In this document: positions 28,301 to 40,300 of the stretch, one piece after another | Layout of the letters: each line of letters opens with the position of its first letter | How positions within the stretch are numbered: the first letter of the stretch is position 1 | Source: Anisakis pegreffii | Lineage: Eukaryota > Nematoda > Chromadorea > Rhabditida > Anisakidae | Assembly (NCBI GenBank): GCA_035041965.1 | Contig: JAPYMA010001077.1 | Span: 124,001-188,000 of the forward strand | Direction: 5' to 3' | Length of the DNA: 64,000 nt | Translations under genes and position numbers: made by a program | The notes under the pieces: generated by a model | The model's database searches: none | Seen by the model: the letters and a program-made list of their open reading frames with translations, nothing else | What the model was told of the DNA's origin: nothing

Positions 28301-31300
28301 CATTTTGGCGTGCGATAAGTGCGCTTATCAATGATTGGTGAGTTGAAAAAGTTGCGCTGGATGAGAACAGATCAAAGCTTTTGATGGGATTTTTGTAGGG
28401 GAGTTGATCGCTGAGGATGTGCTGATGCTTAACCAGATCAGCTCAGAAGAGAAGTCAACGTTGAAAATGACTGATTTCAGTTGTCGGTCTCCTCTCAACA
28501 ACTGAACTTGAATTGCTTAATAAACACTTTCTGGAAGCGTTCAATTCGACGCAATGCAAAAATCTCCTTTCGATTCTGTGAACTACACGTCGTATAAATC
28601 ATTACCAATGCGGCTTTCACTGAACTGATGAACAATCAGTGCATTAATGTTTGAACAATGATATTAATCGGAGAGTAGAGTTGTGAGCTTATAATATAAT
28701 ATAAGCAGCCAATGCATTTAAACAATTTATTCTTCTATATTTTTGGTCTGTTCGCAATTCAACGGCTTCTTTCGTCATGATAAGAAATCTCAATGTGAAA
28801 CTTGCCGTATGCCTCCCACATATCACTACTGATATCTTAATTGTACAAATTCATTCATAGAGGATATTTTTGTCTATTTCATAACGGTCTTTACGAAATT
28901 CGTTGTGCCTGCTCTGGAATCTTGCAAAATTGAGAATATTAAGAGAGTTGATGAAGTAAATAATTAAATATGATGATGAACTACTTCTTTCACTGACGAA
29001 TATGCATGTAATTGAATATTCAATTAGTCTGCATGTATTGATCAGTGTGCCTCTATTAAGTACTAAATTGCTATTAATTTATTCCATTAAAGTACCATTA
29101 CAATATAGTTGTTGCACTGTAGAATCCTGTGCCGCGGTTGTGTCATCTGATGACATATTTCAGTGCGCATTGCTTGATAATTCAAAACAATCGATCACAC
29201 TTCATTGTTTTCTTGTTTTCGTTTGCGCCAAATGAAGAAGAATGGATCGATGCTTGGTTCGTTGAGTTGTAATGAACAAAAGTCCACTAACTAACATAAG
29301 AAGAATTTGTTCAGCAAATGAGAATCGTAGCAAAAACAACACAGAAAACAATTCAGCTCGTTTTTTGAAGACAGTCCTGAGCATCTCAACGTTATTACTT
29401 ATAAACAAACTTTGTTATGCATTCGAGAATGTGGATTCAACTCCTTGCAAATTCTCATATACATGCGACGCCCTAGTTTGCCTTCTTATAATTACTCTTT
29501 GATGCTTTCATTCCTCTATTCTTCAGCTTCACTATCAATAACATTCGTACACCACTCATAGCAGCATGTCTAATAAACAAAAACACAAATATGCTCCGTA
29601 ATAGATATACCGAATAGATTGCAATATCATTCAACTAAAAATATTCATTTATTCTTTTGAACTGCTATAGGGATCATCGCAAGAAAGGTTTGACTTTTTT
29701 TTAAATTTCAGAACATTCATCGAGTTATTAAAATTGGAGAGATTCGCGGTTTCATCACGAACCATGCAATCATTGCAAACAATCAGCGATTTTGCATTCA
29801 GATTGAGAGTTTTCTCCGATAGCACCCATTACATAAACGAGAAAAGGAACTGCTAGTAGCCACTGCTCAAATTTTCAGACAGAAATTATTGCACAAAGAT
29901 AAGAAATAAGACAAAGAAACGTTAGAATTTTGCGAAAATAGTTCTAGACATTCAAATTTTCCCAAGAATATGGAATTTTACGGAAGAAACGCATAAAATT
30001 ATGGAGTCTTAAGAGATTTCAATCTATATCAATCCTTATGCTACTTATTGAATGACGGCAATGATAAAAATGTTGAAGTATTTTCTTAGAACCATTCCAT
30101 CAAGGAATCTGCTTCCACTGGCACTCATATGCATATCAAGACGCATCGTTATTTTTACCCATATAAGTGAAGTGCAAGTTCACTTTTCGCTCCTAAAAAA
30201 CGCGAAATTCGAAGAAACAATTTCGCAGAATTCGATCGCTGAAAGAGGAGACAAATATTAAGTGCAAATTCTCAGTTTGATGTTCTCTTAGAGGGCAAAT
30301 ATCATAAAATGTTTCATGATTCAAAGTATATCTGAACACAAAACGATTCAACCAAATCATTTAGAGATATACACTTATACATATGTGCTGCATTCATATG
30401 TTTAAGGTATATATGTTTATACAAATAAATGCTTTCATGTAAAGTCGTTTCGTTAGTCTTTCTTCTCCATTTTTTCATCTCAATTTCCATTCCAATTGCA
30501 ATAACGATAGGAACAGGAATGGGAATAGAAATAATGATTGAAAAAAAAATTTTCAATCGTAACAGTCGATCGAGCTGAAAATGGATGGATGGTTCAGACG
30601 AAAGAGAACCAGGTGGTCGATGCATTATAACACGAGCAGATTGGTGATGCAAATGTTGATAGGGAATCAAAAACCATCATTCTACCACACTGCATTGCAT
30701 CGTGAATAAAGCCAAATCGAAAAGCCGAATGAATGAATAGTCGGAGAAATTAACGAACGAGCAGAGTGACTGACTGACTTTTCTTGCTGCTACTTTAGAA
30801 ACGACGAGTGTGAGAAGCGTGAAAAGAATTTGGTGATTAAGCGTGCTCGATGGTGTGCTCTAAAATTTGAGAAAGCGCTAGAATTTCAGATAGCAATGGT
30901 TGATGTTTTTGATGGTATGATTGTAGTAACGGTATTGATGAGCGCTGCTAAAGAAGAAGAATAAGAGTAGGAGGAATAGAAGCCAGAACAAAACCATACG
31001 AGTTGCTTGGATTGGTAATGCAAGAGAAGAGAGCCAGGGCAGCCAATGAACTGATAATAATAACAGTGATAAAGATCATATCAGAACAGATCAAAGGACA
31101 TCGGAATCTAGATAAATCGAAGAGAATTTTATCGAGTTATACCGAATGAATGAATAATTTCATCGAAATCGCAAATCAAAAAATCTCTCTTGATAACATG
31201 AATGGAAACCAATCACAAATTGCAATGGAACATACTGAAATCGAATGAACAAACGTTTTCATTTACATATATGACTGTGCATATGATACGAACGAACATC

Positions 31301-34300
31301 TTCATACTTGTTATCCTCTAATCAACGAGCAGTGAGTGGTAAATATTCACACTTATTTAGCAAATAAACTCACTACATTCATCCAGTCGTAATCTAATGA
31401 GGTAAAAATTTTTTCGTCTCGACAGTCGTTGCTTGTTATTGTCATTCTTGAAGCTACAATCAAATCTGTCTGGCAGTCAACAGTGGGACTGGCAAATGAT
31501 GCAGTGTTCAGAAAACTATTCATTTTATTTGTTACGGCAAAATGTATTCATTTGCATGAATGGATTTAATCTTAGATCGGTATTCTTTACATTGATCATC
31601 GACCGCATTCAGTCATTCACCTTACTTGAAAGGGCACCAAAGTGGTGATACTATCGGAGAGATACAGCCTTAAAATGAACGTTCCTGTAATGAAACCATA
31701 AGGTGAAACGATTGCAAATCAAACCACTTTGGAAAAATGAGAATGCCACTTAAGTGATGGTGGTTCAATGGATGACTGTGAGTGATTCTTTCTATTGTTT
31801 ATTCAAGAATTTGTTATGCAGACATTAAAACGGTTGATGCTTAAGAGATGACCGCGGAAAGTGATATGATCGTTGAAGGAGTCTTGTGAAGAAGAGCTGT
31901 TTGTAATTCTAGCTTGAACTTGTCAGGAAGTGGTATTACAAAGGTGAGAAGATGAGAATCTTAACCAAACAACGCTGAATGCATGATTCTTGTCATTCTT
32001 GCCTATGAACGTTGGTGGACATTTCTCTATGGCTAGCTCGATTTCCACTGGAACACATTCCACCAGTTCCTTATAAGCATTTTCAGAAACCCCATTTGAG
32101 AACAGGACGTGCAGGATTCACCATTCTGTTCCATTTGAGGCAACAACAGTTAATTGCCGATCGATTCCCCCAACAGGATAAGCTCTCAACTCTTCAATTT
32201 TAATACAGTTCTTTCAGAGATCATTGACAATTACTAAACAGTTTTATTCATGACTTTCAAACATCCTGAAGAATGCTCGCAGCTGAAAGCATCCCTATTA
32301 AGTGCACGCAGCTGGTAGTTCTTCCACCCAACGAGAATGAAATTTGTAAATAGACAGTCGTGTTGATGATAAAGTTGATCGTTTTATTTTGTATTTGATT
32401 ACTCTGTTATTTCACTCTGTCCAAAAATATCGCACAACAGCGAATCACACGATTACTCGCAAGCTAATTACCACCTAATTACTGACTGCTTCTTTTCCAC
32501 TTTATTATCAACATGATTTTTGCATTTACTCGCTAAATGATGTCAATTGCTTACACAAACATTTCTAACAACGATTACCAATAGGTGCATATGCACGTAA
32601 ATGTGTATAATAATAGTTACTTGCTGCTCGTATTCTCCAATTAGGAACAGCTAGCCATCCAACAATGTCAATATACCTAGTTAGCCATTTCATGTATATC
32701 TTTGAATAACTACGGCATTTTCAAGCATGCTTTTGCTCTTGATCTTTCTAGGATCCGAACTTCTGTCATATAAGTTTAACGGTCTTTCCTTAAGCGATCA
32801 GGCGAGTTCAGCTTGTGAATGTTCACTAGGTAGCATCCATTTGAGTATCTGAACATGCAAACCTCAGCAAACTCTTCGTTTTCTCGAGCCTTTATTAATC
32901 TTTCTGTCTTTGCTCAATTCCAATCTCTTTTAATCACCGTTTCCATCAACAACATCATCATCCTATTCTTAATATTCAAGCATATTTGTGTGTCTACTTG
33001 TCTAGCATTCTTTAGAGCTACCTAAGAATGCCGAAGCTATCAAGCAGTGATACTAGTCTTCAATAGCATTGCTGAGAGACATCAGCCAGTTGGATTCGAT
33101 GCAATCCAATTCAATTCAATATACACAATGCAACATATTCACTTATCTCTCCACCGACTCAAATTCATCTCACTCTATTCGAGTCATTTATTCACTCAGT
33201 GCTGTTAAATATCTGATATCATAATCTCACACACTAAACGCCATCATCCTTCGGGCATATTTTTAGACCAACTGCAAACCAAAAGCTAACTGACAATAAC
33301 CTAATGGTTATATTATTTGATAAGCCATCATCAGCTCTTCCTTCTATAGCAACTCCAAATTGCACATCTCAAAAGCAATATATGTGAATTATAAGCAAAT
33401 ATTTATTCACGCTCATGCTCATCTACCAATCAATTGCCATTTTTCAATTCATAAACAAGATTCAACATTGCTCTCTTCATCAGCTTCTCATGCACCATTC
33501 TCATATCCGATAACGGCACTCCACTGCTTATTCCCATTGCCTTAGTTCTCTAATAACACTCAGCGAATCAACAGAATCACGCTTACACTAATCGCACTAC
33601 TATAATTGAAACTAGTTATAAAACTAATGCTCTATTCAATGCACCGCAAACAACACAATCAAAATCGATGCTTTTTCTTCTCCATCTCAATTCACATCAC
33701 ACTCTTGGTGATTTACTTCAAGATGGTCAGAGTGATAGATACCATATATCTCTTCAAATTCTTTCATCTATTCATTCATATATGCATACTAAACTCATTT
33801 ACTGACTTCAACGTGCACACGCTTGATTCTCCTCTTGAACCATCATCATCTATAAGGAGGATGTAACATGTTATTTAGATGTTATAGATAAATACAGATA
33901 GATTCGATTCAAATAAGCTGCTGTATGCTTGAAATCACTCCTCTCTTCATCATTCATCTCACAGTAATTCCCAGCAATTGACAAACACAACAATTCAATT
34001 CATTCACTTCACCAAACGCTGTTATCATAAGAGAGCTAGAACTAGAACTATTGCAAATAAACATATTTATGTCCAGATAAAGTAGGCACAAAACAGACAT
34101 GAATTCTATCAGCACATGCACACACATACATATACAAACACAAATTATCCTTGGATGCTCTTATGCTCATATGCTGCTTTAAACGTTATGCTCTTGCTTA
34201 CTAATGTCAACGAAATAACACCATCAGCAAGCACCTCTGCCTTCATTCTTCATCTATTTATTTGTTTATTCATCTATATATTTGACGAGTTAAATGGAAA

Positions 34301-35236
34301 GGGGCCATCATATGATTTTAAGGAGCATGATCGATAAATCTCCACAAGGATCAACAGGATAATTGTTTAGCTGATAACTTGCTTTCAACAATGATTAAAT
34401 TCATTAGGATGTGTCAGTAGGATAAGTTGCATTACGGAGGAATTCCAACTGAGAGTCATAAAATCCTAAAATATTCAACAGATTGGAACTAATTCAGCAC
34501 ATACCGGCACTTTCTTTCGATAAAAGTTTTCGATGTGAATGACACGAGGTGATCAGTGCAATAGCAAGTTGCCGATCGAAACCATCATTTGACGACACCT
34601 TAACGACTTCCTGAAAATTTCACACCATGAAGATGACTGTCGCAGAAGCACAACTGTTCAATTGCACTTTTTGATACGCAAGCAAACTTTGCCTATTGTA
34701 AGTGATCACTTCAAAAAGCATATTCTTTGCTCATCCGTTGAGATCAGCCAACGTCAGAAAAACGAGCAGGTTAATTTCTGTACTCGATATTAATTAATTA
34801 ATTGGTTATTATTATGCCATTGTCAGTTCTCTTAACACTCGACGGCTTCCACACTTAACTAAACACATCTTCAGTGTTCATCCACGATGAATTTTGCAAG
34901 CAAATCGCTCGTTAATTCAGGACACCTCCAGTTGACTAAATTTTGCTCCAAATTAGCAGATGATCATGCATCATTGAGCTTATTGCCTTGTGTCACTCAA
35001 AAACTTCGTATCGAGCGATATTGAATGAACTACATACGAGAGCACCTAACTGGTGGAGGGCAGAGTTCTATTGCGCCCAACTTTTTCAGTTTGAAAGAAA
35101 ATTTCTTCGAAAAAGCGCCTATAAAAGTTTTCGAATGAATTGCCGTCAGTGACAACCGAACGTAATCGTTTCAACAGAATACATGCACACACCATTAAAA
35201 TATTAACTCGCCGTTCAACGATAACAAAAAAACAAA

Positions 35237-35282
<46 letters not shown>

Positions 35283-37398
35283 AAATCAATCGCAAATCAT
35301 ATCGAATCTCCTTGAAAAAAAAAGTACAGCAATAAAATTCCTTGCAAAACATGAATGTATCGAGTAGACCCAACAGCGCATCTAACAAGCACAGAAATGT
35401 AACGCTACCAGAACGATCATCTCCAATGATTATTCACAAATATCTCGATTCCTCACTGATTTCCGAATGATTTTCAACTACCTTCATCTCGTTAATTCTA
35501 TTTTCATTGACTTTGAATTAGACACCCTCACAATTTGAAGCGTTCTCCATGAACAATTCACGATCAGCACGATTGCCGTTATCATCAGTACAATGAATGT
35601 GTACTGATTCCAACTGAACGTTATCCTCCAATACAAAACCAACACATTCAACCTTACTTCTCTTCTTAGCGCAAAACTTTTCAATTTCTCAGTGCGAAAC
35701 GATAAACGATTCAACAAGCGACCTAATATTCTTACATATCTCTTCAAAACGAAACAGTCGTTGGCAACATTCATCATCACATAGAAACACACACGTGTCA
35801 GTGATTGTTTCTTGCATAAAGGCTGAGAAATTCCATCCATCATCTTCCCTTGCGATCTTCAGTCGAACTACGTTCAACTTCAGGGAGCAATATTCAATAG
35901 CCTGAGCCAAGACCTGTACGATAGTTTTTTTTTTCACCGAAGCCGGGATCAAAATTTTCGAAAACGCGGGGCTGGAGTCGACATTTTGGAAAACCGAAGC
36001 TGGAGCCAGAGCGAAGGCCACAACCTCAAAAAATGCACAACCGGAACAGATCTCTCGGAAACGCGGAGCTGGAGTTGAAGCCAAAAATTCTTAAAACGGC
36101 ATCCGAATTGGGTCTTTTTTTTTCAAATTAAGGCATTACTGGTTCAGAGAGCAATTTCACAGAATACCTGTGCAAGTGAGCAATTGTGAGGAGACATTAG
36201 ACGCGTAAAAACTCGCTAAGATTATTTGTTTTGCAACATCACGTTACACAGTGCTCATGCCGATCCACAATTTTGAGTGGTAATCGAGGGCACCCGCCAG
36301 CTGATCTATCACAGCTCGTGCCCTCTCGACAGTTTTTTATGCGGTTCACACTCGACACAATGATTAAAAACAAATATCAACAGTGAAGTGAATGTTCTAT
36401 GCAACATGCGAGAGAAGAAGCATTTAGCACAAAGGAGGTCATCCTCCACAATGCCCACAAAATTTCGCTTTTCTTCTGAACTTTTTCTTCCTTCAAGAAA
36501 TATTTCAAATTCTCCGAATTCTTCTGTATGCTACAATTGTTTTTGTTTTCTACAGCCAAAACCTTTCTACTCTTTCTTTGCAATCAACAGTATCTGTGAA
36601 AAGATCAAATAATCAATTAAGTTCATCAAGTTGCTCATTTATCCCGCCCTATTCTAGTAGGATAAAAACAGAACAACTTTAAAATTTGTTGTTAGGGAAC
36701 GGAACATAGCTGAACATAGAACAGTTTAGAGATCAGGACAGAAGAGTTCATCGAAACCTTGGAACAGAGATACCGTTTTAAAAAATCACAGGCCACCACC
36801 ACAATACCCAATTGAAACTGATACTGTCAATGAGGTGAGATGCAACAAGCCAATGAATTGCAACAATTGAAATACAAAATCAACCATCCATATCTATTAA
36901 ATAAGTGAGCAGTAAATGAGAGATAAATCAATCGCACAGCTAAAACAAAAAGCAAATGTAAACCTGAAGAGCTGCTAGGAGATTCTCCTCAAAGGCAGCA
37001 TTAAAGGCACGTGGATCATCACACCATGCGATCAGCTCGCGACAACCACGATCATATCCACGGATATCGTTCAACTGCTAAAAATTCCGAGACTTTTACA
37101 GTCGCATCCATAACTGCACTTCAAAGTTTTCAATGGATGAAATGAAACATTTTGAAACGTATAACTGAAAAGTGAAAATTTGAGCAAAGTTAGCCGCATT
37201 ATTTCCACGTTTCTTGTTATTCTATCGAAATAGATATTGATCAACATCTTCTTATGAATCGAATTATTCCGTGCCTCAATGAAAACACGAACAAGAACGA
37301 TAACCAACGTAATAGAAATTAACCTTTCTGAGTGAGACGAGTCGCTCGTTGTTCTGCTTCAGATGTTGTTCGTAGCTGACATCTGCTGCGGTGGCCAT
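24464..37398 (-). CDS. ZMIZ1/ZMIZ2 (tonalli)-like coregulator, 5' part of gene (four exons)
   Basis: ZMIZ proteins are PIAS-like nuclear coregulators with an SP-RING; in vertebrates the N-terminal domain of ZMIZ1 binds Notch1. Four exons were assembled: 37324-37398, 36964-37077, 34505-34610 and 24464-25322. Phases agree at every junction (0, 0, 1; the last exon ends in phase 2), and all introns are GT-AG. Residues 1-110 match the ZMIZ1 N-terminal domain with almost no gaps. Examples are LIAWCDDPRAF against LLDWCGDPRAF, and GFDRQLAIALITSC against GFDLDLGYRLLAVC. About 384 residues are visible. After residue 110 the chain becomes Ser/Gln/Asn-rich with basic clusters. The SP-RING and Pro-rich parts were not found and must lie left of 24464, within or beyond the window. 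Recognition comes from remembered human sequence. Paralogy (ZMIZ1 or ZMIZ2) cannot be assigned. Confidence 0.85.
25889..25904. repeat. (AC)8 microsatellite
   Basis: Short perfect dinucleotide run in ZMIZ-like intron 3. Confidence 0.9.
26850..26883. repeat. Perfect inverted repeat, 15-bp arms and 4-nt loop
   Basis: AATGTCTCTCATTGT, then loop TAAC, then ACAATGAGAGACATT. No mismatch in 15 bp, which is very unlikely by chance in 64 kb. Sits in the 9.2-kb ZMIZ-like intron. The stem is shorter than a typical pre-miRNA. Confidence 0.85.
34505..34610 (-). CDS. ZMIZ-like exon 3
   Basis: Encodes 35 residues from EVVKVSSNDGF to LLSKESA plus one base. The acceptor AAATTTTCAG|GAA and donor GCCG|GTATGT are both strong. 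The 26 residues from GFDRQLA to KESA align without a gap to GFDLDLG through PKSA of ZMIZ1. It was found by searching the intron for the missing piece of the domain, so it also tests the gene model: its phases (0 in, 1 out) match exons 2 and 4. Confidence 0.85.
35244..35278. repeat. (AC)17 microsatellite
   Basis: Uninterrupted 35-nt dinucleotide run, the longest in the window, in ZMIZ-like intron 2. Confidence 0.97.
35926..36123. repeat. T-tract-bounded block with degenerate GGAGCTGGAG repeats
   Basis: Two T9-10 tracts (about 35926 and 36114) enclose about 180 nt of purine- and GC-rich sequence. Three degenerate copies of a unit like GAAAACGCGGGGCTGGAGTC lie near 35961, 35990 and 36057. It resembles a small repetitive insertion. 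The ORFs over it are low complexity and not taken as genes. Confidence 0.5.
36286..36337 (+). other. GC-rich stem-loop followed by a T6 run
   Basis: GAGGGCAC (36286-36293) pairs with GTGCCCTC (36318-36325). Inside, AGCTG pairs with CAGCT. A T6 run starts about 7 nt after the stem. This layout could end a small Pol III-type RNA, and GAGTGGTAAT just upstream loosely resembles a tRNA A-box. No B-box or full tRNA fold is present, so no RNA gene is claimed. It lies in ZMIZ-like intron 2. Confidence 0.4.
36964..37077 (-). CDS. ZMIZ-like exon 2
   Basis: Encodes 38 residues, starting QLNDIRGYDRG and ending NLLAALQ. The acceptor is TTTTTAG|CAG. Choosing this site rather than the next AG (TTAGCAG) keeps the Gln and gives exactly the ZMIZ1 spacing between the first two helices. 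It contains the WCDDPRAF motif, the clearest family match in this gene. The donor is CTTCAG|GTTTAC, phase 0. It is in frame throughout and clearly more GC-rich than the flanking introns. Confidence 0.85.
37324..37398 (-). CDS. ZMIZ-like exon 1 (start codon)
   Basis: Encodes 25 residues beginning MATAADVSYEQHL. The segment QHLKQNNERLVSLRK aligns with RHIQQTNDRLQCIKQ of ZMIZ1, so this ATG sits about where the human start does. The donor is AAAG|GTTAAT in phase 0. A possible 3' splice site (CAATCAG) lies 8 nt upstream of the ATG and could receive a spliced leader or a 5' UTR intron, but its pyrimidine tract is poor. Confidence 0.8.
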
Positions 37399-40300
37399 TT
37401 ATCACTCTGATTGGCATCAACAAGGGTTTTTTAATCTCTTGTTACTTCCTTACTTGTCAGATAATTTGGATCATCACGAACAAATCAATTATATATCCTA
37501 TAAACTTAACATCTCATCAAACATGAGCACATAATCGTTCAAAACGAGAACATGTAGTTCGCTTATGAAAATGCATTTATCACATATCAAACAAACGTCA
37601 ACGTATATTTCACAAATAAGTGCGCATGACCATCGATGAATGCAACGAACAAATAATCTATTAAGAATAGAAACCGTATTTGAATACGTTCAGAATAGGT
37701 AGCATTTGCGAGGGTAGCGCTCAGTGTACTCACCATTTGCAGAAAAAGAACTGTATTTTAAGCGATGTTTGATTACTACTTATATGGCTTCGATTAAATT
37801 ATTTCCATTGGTGAATATTCGAAGAGCACAAACTCAATGATTCATGCTTGATTATCAACTAACTCAAGTTACAGATATTGCCACATTAATTAACTCATTC
37901 CGCCTTATAGGGCTAGTAACTGACTGAGTGCACTTGACCATTTAAGTATTTATAGTATCTAATTGTTAGAATGATTTTTTCAAACTGGCACATGAACTTT
38001 ATTATTTGAAAACATTCGAATTAGTGATAGAGGAGAGAGATAACAAATGAACGTCCATAAAATTGCCGGATAGATCAGATGAATCGTCATTCTGTCGTTT
38101 ATATTTGGCATTCGACGCCTCCACTGATATTAAACAGAATTAACTGCCTTCTCATTAGCCTTTGAAAACCGGAACAATGATTGCATTATAACTGTCACTG
38201 AATCATAATGGATAACCTTTTAATCACTGGGTGATTATGTACTATATTGAGTAGTCAAGGGTGAAGTTCTAAAGTGTAAAGGTTAAAAGCACCATTCGCT
38301 CACGAATTACAAACCAAAAAAGATGCGCATACAGAACTGGACGCAAAACTGACGCAGCAAATGAGAGGACGGGTGTGGGTGTGGATATATGAAAGAATGT
38401 TCATTGATATGTGCGTAAAAAATAGGTGTGTAAATAATTTGGTTGATATTTTGGAAAGGAAAAGTAAATACGAGCAAGATTTGTGTGATGTCGTCTTCAA
38501 TGACGGAGAATTTGCAATGGATAAATAGAGAGATGGATGATGGAATGAATAGGTCGAATATTTTCTGATTGACTTTTATTTGTTGAATTATGACAACGCC
38601 ATCATCGTATATGGATAACGATGTTGATGAACATGCAAATAAACACAAACAATGCAAAACGCTACCGAACAAATAAACTATCACTGTCACCAACATCATT
38701 ATCATACAATCGTTCGCGTCTAATACAAAGCATGACTTCCCCCAATACCATTTCAACAAAACGATATTTTTCATTCAGTACGAGCTCCCTTATTATTACA
38801 AAACGATATATTTCATGGATCTGAACAACATGCGTGAATTTTTTTACTCGATTAAAAAAAACGGAGAAAAATAAATGGAAACAAAATGATGTCCAAATTT
38901 AGAAACTTTATGAAATTTTAACGACCAAACGATTGCGCATAGTTGCTGAGTTATAACGTAAAATTTTTCGAATGAATGAAAAAGTCTCTATGCTGCTCAT
39001 TGTCAGAAGGGTGATTGTGATGGATTGACTCATTTCAGTTGACGTTTCAAAGAATCGCTACTATGCGGAATTTTTGTGATGTTTCATTTCCGACTGAAGA
39101 TATGAGAGAACTCGTTTTGCGTTTCATTGAGGATTGCTGTGGTTAGTGCGATATCGCACCTGTAACAATCGCACTGCCGCGAGACACAATTGCAATCTGA
39201 TGTGCCCGAGTTATAATTGTTATTATTACTATTACTATTGTAATTTAATTGTTGATGTTGCTAAGATCAGTACTGATGCACTCAATGCAAAAAATAAACG
39301 AATGCTATCGAAGACAATGACTAGCCAACGATCAATCAAGCAATCGAGCGACACTATGGAAACAAATTTCGTGAGTGATCATTCAATCTTTGTTGATAGT
39401 GAATAAACTGCATTGCAAAATGACGAGCAATAACATGACAGTGCTGATTATCATCACGGAATGATAACATCAATAATAACACTTGACATGACGCCGTAAT
39501 GATAACCGCCGCATAATTGATCAATAACTTCAACGGAATCAACAATAACAAGAATATTCTTTAGAGAAAAATTTTTACTACCGATATTTGTACTCTACAT
39601 AGCAGTACCATAAGAAAACCATCGACCAAATGAACGGCTAATCTACACCTGTCTATTTGTAAGAGAATTTGAAAACTGACGATAAATTCATGAAGACTGT
39701 ATGAAAATTATTAGCACAAATGTGATATGACTGATACACAGCATTATAGCAACTGAAATATAATACGGAATAAAATAAATAAACAAATTCTATTAATAGA
39801 CGACGTTCAACTGAGCACACTAAACGTCGCACTAAATGAACGTATTATTGAAGTGTTCACATTCGCATTGTCACCTGCCTCGTCCCAGTTCAGTTTTAGA
39901 AATGTAGCAAGTTAAAACTTTCCGATATGTGGCCTCCTTCGCCAATTTCGGAATGAACAGAAAGAATAATAACAAACGCAATCGACAAATCAAATTAAAC
40001 GTACGAGTAAAAACCATCGACGTGATCGAATTTTTCTTTTCTTTTGGTTCCTAATAAGTAGAGAACGGTTCAAATCATTCGTTTTCTCCAAATGCTTCTT
40101 TTGTGGCAAAATACTTTTTCTTTCAATGAATTTTTCCATAAAGTGAATACGATTTGGGCTGGAAAATATCTAATTTCTTTAAGTATATATAAAAGGTAAT
40201 ATATAATGAGTTAATGATAATCACAACAACAATAATAGTAATATTAGTAAATGAAGCACGCTACGATAGTACAGCAAAACAATCATCCACCCAACTCCCC

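Larger units (their letters stand above)
25323..34504 (-). other. ZMIZ-like intron 3 (9.2 kb)
   Basis: Intron between exons 3 and 4. It contains the perfect hairpin at 26850-26883 and a short (AC)8 at 25889-25904, plus many CATTCATT/GAATGAAT-type tetranucleotide runs. Several frames of 60-120 codons occur on both strands, none with family resemblance or convincing splice sites. I see no nested gene. Confidence 0.7.
34611..36963 (-). other. ZMIZ-like intron 2 (2.35 kb), repeat-bearing
   Basis: Intron between exons 2 and 3. It holds the long (AC)n microsatellite at 35244-35278, the T-tract-bounded GC-rich repeat block at 35926-36123, and the GC-rich stem-loop with T-run at 36286-36337. No exon of another gene was recognised. 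Confidence 0.7.

Noticed and set aside
38307..38774. 155-codon open frame on the minus strand
   Set aside because: Hydrophobic, repeat-like translation with no domain and no splice structure; overlapped by other frames.
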